A stretch of 53,136 nt of DNA, from the NCBI GenBank assembly GCA_004369085.1, contig ML210341.1:3843-56978 (forward strand), given 5' to 3'. The notes beneath the pieces are model-generated. The model searched no databases. It was not told the origin of the DNA and saw only the letters and a program-made list of their open reading frames with translations. Positions 43,846 through 53,136 of this stretch are shown piece by piece. This DNA is from Coprinopsis marcescibilis. Taxonomy: Eukaryota; Basidiomycota; Agaricomycetes; Agaricales; Psathyrellaceae. Position 1 is the first letter of the stretch, and each line of letters begins with the position of its first letter. The position numbers and the translations under genes were made by a program.

Positions 43846-44763
43846 TCTGGTCGCAGGAATTGTTCGACGCCGTGAAGTAATGTGAGCACGTTTCAAAGAC
43901 AACAATCCTTTTCGCTGACTTCTTTATGAAAGACATGCTGTGTAGCCAATAGGTTCTGTCAATCACATCTCTTTATCGACAAAGTTAGCGTTGTTTTATC
44001 AGGCGATTCTGTTTGCCCGACCTCGTGTTTCCCCGCGTGTTCATCACTGAAACCAATCCTCAATGTTATCTTGGCCCCTTCACCCTTTCTAAAGACGAAC
44101 ATCCACTTGAAACGCAATACACACCCATTTTCTCGACATTCGCCGTGTTCCGCCTGTTATGTCGCGATTCAAGGTATGGGACCAAGCTCTCATCCTTGAA
44201 TTTTCAATTGCCTCGTGGTTGCTTGCAGGTTTAATAAATTAAAATGGACGTTTCATAAAAGCACCAGCGCGAACGCCACCAACGTCGAAAGGCTTCATGT
44301 GATGAACCTTCCAGTGATCAACGTGCTGCAACACTCTTTGTCGCGGGGCGGGGTTGCGAGGTCCTCTTCGTCTGATTGGTTGGTTCCATCCTGAATTCCA
44401 TTTTCTAGAAGTTCTGGTCGAACTTTATCAAAGGGATATGTTATGCTTTCTGACAAAGCGATTGGCCCTTTCACTCTAGGCCAGGAACATACATGCACGC
44501 GTCTCCAGTTGGAAGTCATCGAGCTCAACGTGTTGCCCATTGAAGCGTTTGGGAAACAACAAGCCAGACAACGTTTGTTCGGTTGGTTTGAAGCAGTCAG
44601 CCAGCTCTTCTGGCTCCATCACCATGCGAGTGGAGGCTGTTGTTTAATTTGGGTGGCCACCTGCCGCCCCCGCGATATATAAGGGTTTGCCTCGACGACG
44701 GAGATCCTTCATCAGCTCGTCTGCCGTTCTCCCCTTCCATCTACTCTCACCACTCGATTCAGC
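43846..44763. other. SRP72 3' flank and phosphatase-like promoter
   Basis: No gene is seen. A TATA box and a CT-rich leader lie at the right end. Confidence 0.5.
44676..44683 (+). promoter_or_regulatory. TATA box of the phosphatase-like gene
   Basis: GATATATAAGGG, about 82 bp before the ATG at 44764, followed by CT-rich sequence (44730-44760) typical of fungal transcription starts. Confidence 0.6.
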
Positions 44764-46621
44764 ATGTTGTTGTCAAAGGTTCTCGGTGTCATCGTCCTTG
44801 CTCGCAATGGCGACCGATACAGCTACTACCAAGACCCATTCAGCTATGCTGGCGCAAACACTGAGACCACTGCCCTCGGCGAGGTATGTTATCATTTCTA
44901 CTAATTTCCCTTTCACATTCGCTGAGTTGCACCAATAGGTCGAGTCCCACGCTTTGGGTGCTCAGCTTCGATCTCTATACTTCGACAGCAGGTCTCCCTC
45001 TTACATCGAGGGCATCCGCTCTGACCTCGTCGACAACAACGAAGTGAAGGTCCGCGTCAAGGCTGGTGTTGAGGGAACCGTCGTCTTCGACTCGGCTGTC
45101 GCTCTCTTGCAGGGCCTCTTTCCTCCCAGTCCCAACAACAAGATCGTCTTGGCCAACGAGACCACTGTTGTTGCTCCCCTTGGTGGTTATCAATATGTGC
45201 CTCGTACGTCACTGTTTCCTTATCTGATAGTGATACATCCTAATCGATAAAATAGTCGAGACCGTTGAACCCGGCAACGATCGCTCCTTGGAGAGCTGGA
45301 CCGATTGCCCTGCTTTCGCAAAACACGTCAAGGAGTTCTACAACTCTGAGGACTTCAAGAAAAAGGCTCAACAAGCCCAGCCTTTCTTCAAGGCAGTCAA
45401 GGATTACGTCTTCGGCAGGCCGACCACCCTCGAAAACGCTGTACGTGAACCTTTTTGCTCTTTGCCACTGACGTCATAATCTCAACGATCGCATCCTCAT
45501 AGTGGAATGTAAGTCGTGTTATTTCTTGCACATCGCGTTTTGATTTATAAGAATTCTCCAGATCTACGACTTCATCAACTCTCAACTCACACACAACAGG
45601 ACCTATGCTCACCGCCTCCCACCCACCTTCGTCGAGCAAGCTCGCGGCTGGGCCGACTACCATGAGGCTGGCATATTCTCCAGCAAGGAAATCAACGACA
45701 TCGGAAACAGTACGTGATTTGGATTACCCGAACCTTCACCTCGCTGATCGTTGACGATTGCAGTTGCCGGCCGCACCATCCTCCATACCGTCTTGAGCTC
45801 CCTTGAGCGCATCTCTTTCAATGGCGACCCCTTGCAGTTCATGTTGGTCCAGACCACCTATCAGCCATTCATCTCCCTGTTCCACCAAACCGGCGTCGTC
45901 CAAGACTCTCCTCAATTCGGCGGTATTCGTGCGTGATTCTTTGTCTGGATATCTGGTCCTCTGCTGATCCTTGTCTTCTAGCCGACTTCAACTCTGCTTT
46001 GGCCATCGAGCTCCGCCGCGGTTCCCCACCCGACGTCCGTGACTTCCTCCGCTTCCGCTTCAAGAACGGGACCTCCGGCAACTGGGAAGACGTCCACGTC
46101 TTTGGCCACCACGCGGATATCCCCTTGACTGAGTTCATCTACCGAGCTGAGGTACGCAGAGCGTCACGAGCACAGCTAACCCATACATGACTAACATGTC
46201 TCCTTCTTTCCAGAACGCCGCCATCACCAGCAACCAGCAATGGAAACAAGTCTGCTCCGGTCGCGCCATCTCCACCTTTGGCATCCCCGCTCTCGGCTTC
46301 GACTCTGAGGACAAAGCCCAGACTGCCTTCACCTGCGCCTTCCTCGCCGTTGGCCTCTTTGCGCTGTTCACTGTCGCCAAGCTCGTCAAGCGTGCCCGAG
46401 CCAAGGCCCGCGAGGCCCGTCTCAAGTTGGAGGGTGATGAGGTAAGTCAAGTGGTCATCGATTACGGCTCGATCCAGCGTCCTGCCAGTAAATCATGGTA
46501 CCACGCTGCCCCGCCTTCCCCCGTTGCCACTGCTGCCGCAGTCACCGCTGCGGAGGAGGGTGTTGTCGATGAGAGGACGTACGCTTCGTACTTTCCGGCA
46601 CACCCCCGGTGGTTTCTGTGA
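44764..46621 (+). CDS. Histidine-acid-phosphatase-like membrane protein
   Basis: Phosphoglycerate mutase-like superfamily, acid phosphatase clade. It starts MLLSKVLGVIVLARNGDR; the position of the phosphate-binding RHGxR loop reads RNGDR (residues 14-18), so the usual nucleophilic His is Asn. The fold is otherwise well kept: TTALGEVESHALGAQLRSLY, VEGTVVFDSAVALLQGLFPP, LESWTDCPAFAKHVKEFY, RTILHTVLSSLERISFNGD, and FRFKNGTSGNWEDVHVFGHH with DIPLTEF. The first two exons are 44764-44883 and 44939 onward. A single membrane span near the C-terminus (AFLAVGLFALFTVAKLV) is followed by a basic segment. Read through, the tail ends YFPAHPRWFL. Length is about 500 aa. The function may be non-catalytic. 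Confidence 0.82.
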
Positions 46622-47597
46622 GGGAGGGCATGTGGTTAAAGGTGTTGTGCAAGGGGGCGTGCCTGGACGTTGGGGGCGAGTCGTGGTTTTTTTGATCTAT
46701 CTATTTGGATGATCCGCTCTTGTTGTGGTTTTTTGAAAGACGGTGGTGCTTATTGGTTTACTCTATTTATAGGCTCTTCCCACTTCTGTTTCGTCTGCGA
46801 TGTCGGAGAAGAGGAGGTTGATTTGAGTGTTGAGTGTGAGCGAATGGGGCGAGGAGGATAGGGGGTTGTGCACTCAGGACCTATTATCTTGTACACATAC
46901 ATATTTCTGGTGGGAGAGCCCGCTATTTATCAGTTCCCTCCTACATACCTGCATACTCATACTTAGATGTTTCTCTTCAGTTTCTTTGTCTACTGCTGCT
47001 GTACATGTGTCATTGTAGTTTCAATGCTATGGTTACCACCGCGGTTAGAATGTTCACTGAGTGCCGGTAACACCTTCAAGCTAAGGATTGCTTGTTGTTA
47101 CATTGGAGGTTATCGTTGAAGATGAAAATCGGTTAAGAACCAGAAATGGGACTTTATTGTGTCGGTCAATATCTCCTTATGCGAGCCCAAGTATCGCCAT
47201 GATATATGTACCCAGAAACGAACTTGGTCACGGTGTAGGCTGGTGTGGGTTTCTCGGACGGACAAAACGGTCTGAGCGCTATTTTGTATCAGGACTCGGG
47301 ATCAATCATAGTTGTTATCCATCATCGTAACATCGAAGCATCATTGGCATTCTTTACAGCTTTCAAGTCTCTTGGGGTTCTGAGATTGATGCACCTAGCA
47401 AAGCTATCGTGCCAAGTTGCTCACTGCTACCGTTGGAATATAAATAACGTTCTGTTGAGAACAAGGCCTTGACACCGCAGCCTTGTCTTCTCCTACGTTC
47501 ATCTCCATAGTCTGTGACTATTCGCCAGGCGCTATTCATTCTCGTCGTTCTTTCTCTCCGTCGTCTTGAATCAACTCGAATTTAGCTCTTAAACAAA
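46622..47597. other. Intergenic region before the Cys-rich gene
   Basis: No gene is recognised. It contains the TATA-like element at 47439. Confidence 0.5.
47439..47446 (+). promoter_or_regulatory. TATA-like box of the Cys-rich gene
   Basis: GGAATATAAATAACG about 150 bp before the ATG at 47598, followed by a CT-rich stretch. Confidence 0.45.
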
Positions 47598-47995
47598 ATG
47601 GTCAGCGAGTGTGACGTTTGCTGCTTCCCTTGCATGCTTTGCGCTGCGTTCTTCAGTAAGCGTGACCGATAGAGTCGAATGAGTACCTACTGACGACCAC
47701 TGTAGGTATTTGCGGGCACAGTACAATGTGCCGCCTATGCGCAATCTGTAAGCTCATAAATTTGAGGATGACCGGAAAACGGAGCCTAATGTGTTTTGAA
47801 ATAGGTGGTTGCGGTGCGACTAAGAAGAAAGAGGACGAAGAGTATGCCGGGCAGATAGAACAAGAGATGAAATCGCAGCATAGTCATCATCATCAACTAC
47901 CAGAAGGGCAGTCTCCACCACAGATGTCAGCACAACCTGCGATGACGATGCCAGCGTCGGTGTACAACCATCCGCACTACAACAATCGGAACTAG
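47598..47995 (+). CDS. Small cysteine-rich protein
   Basis: Three exons (47598-47655, 47706-47747, 47805-47995) with good GTAAG donors and AG acceptors give 96 aa. The first 36 residues contain ten Cys: MVSECDVCCFPCMLCAAF, then FSICGHSTMCRLCAICGCG. There is no signal peptide. A charged segment ATKKKEDEEYAGQIEQEMK follows, then a His/Gln/Pro-rich tail (QHSHHHQLPEGQ, VYNHPHYNNRN). Clustered Cys next to short hydrophobic runs resemble palmitoylated or CYSTM/PLAC8-like membrane peptides, or a metal-binding module; I cannot choose. Exon 2 is only 42 nt. It sits between the phosphatase-like gene and NLR-D, on the same strand as both. Confidence 0.65.
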
Positions 47996-48554
47996 AGCCT
48001 ACGAGACGAACAGACCAAGTAGGCGCACCGCGACGCACGTATAGGGCTGGCCATGAATGTCTCAGCCTCATTTGGGACCCCATTTATTCACGGCATGCAC
48101 TGTGAAGTACATGTCCACGGACGCTTTATTCAAGCTTTATTAATGTATAACGACGTAGTTATCAACACATACGCGCAGTCGCCTCTGAGGGGCCATTATT
48201 CACCCGGGCTTGCATTCAAGTTAATTTTACCTACCATAACCGTTGGCTGATCCGAGAGAACGACGACCATGAAGCCTTGCATCCTACAGGTCAGATGGGC
48301 GACCATACTAAATCATACTACTACTCTCCAGATACAGTCAATGGGTAATGGACGCTCGGATTCTGGACAAACGGCGGTAGTAACAAGAATAGTATTTGCT
48401 GTGAATGCCTGATGAGCGCTGAGCAGGTGGCAATCAATCTATTCAACTATTGTTCCAGGCCTGCCCACCTGACCCTTTTACCCACACAGCTTCTTTTATT
48501 CCCATCTCTAGCCTAATCTTCAACGTTCAACTGCAACTTGCAAGTGGTTGGGAA
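47996..48554. other. NLR-D upstream region
   Basis: No gene is seen. Similarity to the upstream block of the left array was looked for and not found, so NLR-D has a different 5' context. Confidence 0.45.
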
Positions 48555-51500
48555 ATGGGATCAGGACTCTCCACGCCGGTGAGTGCCTTCGAACAAAACA
48601 ACTTGATATGTTGCTAACGGTGCGGTCGCGGATATCCTACTACAGGTTGCCAACGACCCTCTGCGGAACTACACGCGGAGAAGTGAGACCAATGCCTCTG
48701 GTCCTCATGTATTATGCGGAGCTCAGGGTGCACAGTTCATCAACAGCTCAGTTACGGCCGCTGGACGAGACGTGAATATTTCATACAATACATTTTCACC
48801 CACTTCTCATGATCATGGTGCGCCAAAACTTGAATCCTTGTCTAATACTGCCACCGCTGAAAGGAATACACGCAGAACTATTGTACAAAATATTGGAATG
48901 GTTGAGTAAAATCAACTTTCGCGATATCGTAGCCGAGAATCTGGCAAAGAGGACGCCGGAGACGGGACGCTGGGTGCTCGATAGCGATTGGCTTACGGAT
49001 TGGTTAAGGAATCTCTTAGGGGGGATAGTTTGGGGAACAGGGATGCGTAAGTACTCAGTTCGCCAGCGATCAAGCCATTTCTAACCTAAAATTGCAGCTG
49101 GAGCTGGGAAAACGATCATTGCGTAGGTCGAGTTTTATGTCTGTCTGCACACATTCTTATCCATTACTTTAGATGCATTGTAATTGAATACCTCCAGAAG
49201 ATTGTTGAGGAATCCAAAGATGTCTGCCTCCTCTTCGCTTTCTGTCGCTATACGGAGCAATTGATGGTCATTGACATCCTCCTGGCCATCCTCCGCCAAC
49301 TCCTCGAGCGCCATCCTCAAGTCCTGTCATACGTGAATCCAATGTATGTGCGCCACCAACGAGAGAACACACGCCCATCGGAGGCCGAAGTTGTTGATCT
49401 GCTGAGACAAATTGCGACTTCTGGCTTATTCAAGCAAACCTTCTACATCCTGGATGGTCTCGACGAAGCCGCGTCTGATATCCAGGTTGATCTCCTCGAT
49501 ATTATTTCCTCACTCCCCGTCAACTTTTTCATCACCTCTCGCCCGTTGGACTCCCTCAAGGACCTTGTACCCGATGCTCGGTTTCTCACTATCATTGCCT
49601 CAGATCCTGATATTGCCCTGCTCATCGACCAAAAGGTCCATCGCATTCCGACACTTCGTAGGCTGCTCCTGAACAATGCGACGTTGAAGGCCGAGGTTGT
49701 TTCGATGATTCGCTCAAAGTCATCCGGGATGTAAGTACCGAAACAACACCACCATGTCTCGGTTCATTAACATCTCCTTAGGTTCCTGTTGGCTTCTCTC
49801 CAACTGGATATGTTGAAGGGGTGCGCCAGCGAAAGTGACGTGCGAAAGGCCGTGGACGGTCTTCCACAGGGGCTAAACGGCGTATATGAGGCAACCATGG
49901 CACGCATCAAGGCGTTGCCTGGACCTCAGGCTGACCTCGCAAAACGGGTGCTTATATGGGTCACATATGCCCATGAGCCATTGACGCCCGAAGAACTGGT
50001 GCTCGCGGTGTCTGTGTGCCCAGATACGTTCCGATACGATGATAAACTGGAACCAGCTGATATTGACTCTATCCTATCGCTCTGCTGCGGTCTAGTCCAA
50101 GTGGAGACGACCACCAATTGGCTCGACCAAGAGAAAAGCTTGGTCCGCTTCGTTCGTGAGTCGTTCATCTTCGGGGAGTTGAAACCTGGTACTGAAACCT
50201 TTGAAGACTACAGCACAGCGGAATACTTGGTCAAGAATTTCGAGCTACATTATCCAGAGGATCCACATGCCTTCATCGCCTCCACCTGTATATCATTCCT
50301 TCGATACTACGGACTCCATGATGTGGCGTCTCATGGCTGCGATGATGATGAGGGAATATGGAACCGAATCGCATCATTACAAACCGAGCGAACTTCAATG
50401 GCCAACTACCCCTACAAATATTGGGGCCTGCACGCGACAAAGTCCAGGGTGGCGTTTGCCCCGGCTTTGGCCTTTCTCGACGACATCAAACAATATCCAC
50501 TGTTTTGGCACCACGAAGTTGAAGAATTGTGTCTGGAGCTACCTTCGGTGACCTACATTGAGCTCGATCGATTGGAAAGGCTTCAATCCGTTCATGTTGC
50601 CGCCGTTTACGGAATCCGTGAATATTTCGATCGGTTGGAGTCAGAAGGATGGACCAGCACGGCGAGCATCCAAGCCAACATCTTCAACAACAGGGACTCA
50701 TCCGGATGCACTCCTTTGATCCTAGCGGCAAGTGCAGGGAGCGAGGATGTTGTCCTGTTTTTGCTTGGGATAGATGCAGTGGACGTTAATTTAACAGATG
50801 AACACGGGCAGACAGCCCTATTTGCTGCTGTAGCTAATCGTCAAGCTGGGGTTGTCAAGGCCATACTGTCTAGCAGAGGGGTCGACGACGTCAACCAAGT
50901 GGGCTGGAAAGGGAGAACCCCTTTGGCACTCGCGGCTCGCAAGGGAGAACCTGAAATTGTCCGGCTGCTGATGGAAGTGGAAGGAGTTGACGTCAATGCA
51001 GTTGATTGGGAGGGGAAGACAGCTCTTGCGCTGGCAGCAAGGAAAGGTCGGCATGATATCGTCAGGGTACTGCTCCAGACCAAGGGTATGGACTTACGGG
51101 GCGCACTCGACGAAGCACTGGGACATGGTCAAAGCGACGTTATCAAGGCCTTGATCCAGGTGGCCAGAGTTAGCCTGGACGAGGAGAGTCCTTGTAACTC
51201 GTTGATGCGTGCAGCACAATCCGGAGAATCGGAGGCCGTCATGACCGTTCTCAACCACGGCACATTCGACATCAACGCCAAGGATGACCAGGGGCGTTCA
51301 GCACTTGCACATTCCTTTTGTAATCCTTTCTCTTCCTTTTCCACTGGAGCAACTGGGGCTTTACTGCAAATTCCCGGAATCGACATCAATTCGACCGACA
51401 AATATGGGGAAACGATTTTGATGTATGCATCGCGTCATCTTGGGGGAGATGTCCAGAAGCTCGTGGAGACTATAATAAAACTTGGCGGCCCTTCGGACAT

Positions 51501-52335
51501 CTGCATCAATGCCAAAGACGTGTATGGACGGACGGCTCTGGCCCATGCATTGTTATCATGTGCCCGTGCAGAAGTTGTGAGGACGCTGCTAGCGGCTGAA
51601 GGATTTGATTACAATTGTGCAGACGCCAAAGGTCAAACCCCTCTGATCTTGGCGACGAAGACCGCAGACGCCGACATCGTCGCTGAGCTGCTTGGATTTG
51701 AAGGCATCAAGATCGATTCCAGGGACGATACTGGGAGAACAGCCTTGGCGTATGCGATCTCACGCCGCCACGATGACCGGGTATTCGACACTCTGCTCAA
51801 GGTAGACTCTGTATCCGCTGATTATACAACCTCCGATGGCTTGACGTTCTTGATGCTGGCGGCAGCGTCCGGTAGTGCAGCAAGAATCCGCTCGACGCTC
51901 CAGCTAGCTCAGTTCGACATCAACACTCGCGACCTGAGCGGTCGAACAGCCCTCGCACATGCCGTCGACTCTCTATCATACGAAGCAGTGGAAGCTCTCC
52001 TTGAGGTGGAAGGCGTTGATGTCCAGTGTGTTGATGAACATGGGCTGACACTTTTGATGCGGGCATCGAGAAGTGGAGAACCGAAGATAGTTGACCGGTT
52101 CCTTGGGCTTGGATTGGGGGCCAGTGTCAACGTTAAGGACATCAGGGGGAGGACGGCACTCTTGCATGCTGCGGAAAGCCACTGGGGCGGTCTGAGTGTT
52201 GTTGCGATACTCCTAAAGGTTGAGGGAATCGATTGTTCGGTCCAGGATTTTGAAGGAAAGACGGCCCTCATGACTGCAGCGGGAGCACACAAAAAAAAGG
52301 TCGTAGAGCTGTTGAACAATACTTGTCCCGTCTGA
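48555..52335 (+). CDS. NLR-D: NACHT-ankyrin STAND protein
   Basis: Complete fourth NLR, opposite in direction to the left array and about 30 kb from it. Exons: 48555-48578, 48646-48817, 48876-49046, 49098-49122, 49173-49730, 49782-50155, 50207-52335, giving 1151 codons (1150 aa). Exon 1 is MGSGLSTP. Exon 2 holds CGAQGAQFINSSVTAAGRDV. Next is the NACHT-preceding signature KILEWLSKINFRDIVAENLA and ETGRWVLDSDWLTDWL. Walker A GMPGAGKT ends at residue 128 and Walker B LDGLDEA is in exon 5. RFVHYSTAEYLV is formed by splicing the 51-nt intron. Sixteen ankyrin repeats fill the C-terminal half and end ELLNNTCPV. It has a single copy of the six-repeat block that is doubled in NLR-A. No lesion is seen. 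Confidence 0.9.
49098..49122 (+). other. P-loop microexon of NLR-D
   Basis: 25-nt exon CTGGAGCTGGG followed by AAAACGATCATTGC. With the last base of exon 3 it encodes P-GAGKTII. Introns on either side are 51 and 50 nt. Confidence 0.85.
50156..50206 (+). other. 51-nt intron without stop in NLR-D
   Basis: GTGAGT donor, GTACTGAAAC branch-like site and GAAG acceptor, at the same position and length as in NLR-A and NLR-C. Removal gives RFVHYSTAEYLV. Confidence 0.75.
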
Positions 52336-53136
52336 TTTATTTAATGAGTTAGTATCTACTTAGTACTACTCTGACTTGTTCGGGGGTTTGAAATACACGG
52401 ATGAATCGGTCCTGACTGCCAACGGCCTTGGCCTTCATCAATATCATTCCGAGTCGGCTCATGGTCACAGTCTTAGGTAAATGCAGTCCACTGGCCAGTT
52501 AGAGACCCAGAATCCGGCACCAGAATGAATTATGTTTCCCATGGTAAAGCTTTCGGTGCCCGATAAGTTATGCACCAGTACGGTTCCGTAAGAGATATAT
52601 ATGATAGTACGGCCGAGTGTGGCCTCAGGTTTCAGGTGTATTTCCTCCCTTCATGATTATCACACGAAAGTGAAAGCGACAAACTTGAAAACCTCAGACC
52701 TTTGTGTGTCTGCCAGGTTTCTGTTAGCTTCAAGTAAGTGATATATGCGAAATGAGTGTGCGGGCAATGCAAAATGTAAATTCGTATATTTAAAAGACTA
52801 AGTTGTCTCGTCCCAGCCCTTATAATTATTCCCTTACTGATTGAAATTGCAGTGGTTGATTGGCCGATTTGTAACATCCAGTTAACGCTCGAAATTTAGG
52901 CAGTGGCGTTGAAGAGAGCTGACAGTTGACGGAGCATCAGGTTCATCAGTCCAGATGGTCCTGCTGTTTACAGATTCAGATTTCATGATAATGTCAGTAG
53001 AGAGGGACACGGCGACGTCGACGATGAGCCTGAGACTCCAAGTGGAGTGAGGCACCGCCCCGCCAATTCAAACTCCGACGCGACCAGCCAAATCGTGTCG
53101 CAAATTTTTATCTGCTCAACAAGCCCAAATTACGCT
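52336..53136. other. Right-edge region
   Basis: 3' flank of NLR-D. No further gene is recognised. An INO1 relic comparable to those of the left array was looked for and not found. Confidence 0.45.

Overview
The window looks like nuclear DNA of a filamentous basidiomycete (Agaricomycetes-type). Genes are broken by many introns of about 50-60 nt with GT..AG ends and CTRAY-like branch sites. The gene content is typical of mushrooms and relatives: NACHT-ankyrin NLRs with a GAQG...VAGGDV N-terminal segment, membrane-anchored GH5 exo-beta-1,3-glucanases, a TEA/ATTS factor, and neutral ceramidase. I assembled exon structures by hand from reading frames, splice consensus and comparison among paralogs.

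Left part (1-20 kb): an array of three minus-strand NLR genes built from one repeated unit. Each unit is [decayed plus-strand INO1 (inositol-3-phosphate synthase) remnant] + [NLR] + [conserved upstream block]. NLR-A (2631-7008, about 1351 aa) and NLR-B (8185-11793, 1095 aa) read through completely once spliced. NLR-C (13052-18445) is a pseudogene: a conserved Trp codon has become TAG, and its ankyrin region carries a 1.6 kb terminal-inverted-repeat DNA element. The upstream block also sits at the left edge (about 149-770), which predicts another leftward NLR just outside the window. A fourth, complete copy in the opposite orientation, NLR-D (48555-52335, 1150 aa), lies near the right end.

The four NLRs share seven exons with conserved intron positions. 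Exon 1 is an 8-codon exon starting Met-Gly (possible myristoylation). The NACHT P-loop lies on a 25-nt microexon. A 51-52-nt intron has no in-frame stop in three of the copies, so it is easily mistaken for coding sequence; removing it restores the R-F-x-H-Y-S motif and puts NLR-B in frame.

Middle (20.8-40 kb): a neutral ceramidase gene with an altered catalytic Ser and a damaged splice acceptor; a 191-aa protein of unknown function; a TEA/ATTS transcription factor; a 4 kb stretch with nothing recognisable; and two tandem GH5 (subfamily 9-like) glucanase genes with type II membrane anchors.

Right (41.5-48 kb): housekeeping genes. A pinin/SDK/MemA-domain gene and SRP72 are divergent and 125 bp apart. 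They are followed by a histidine-acid-phosphatase-like membrane protein whose RHG motif is RNG, and by a small Cys-rich protein. No tRNA, rRNA or CRISPR feature was recognised.
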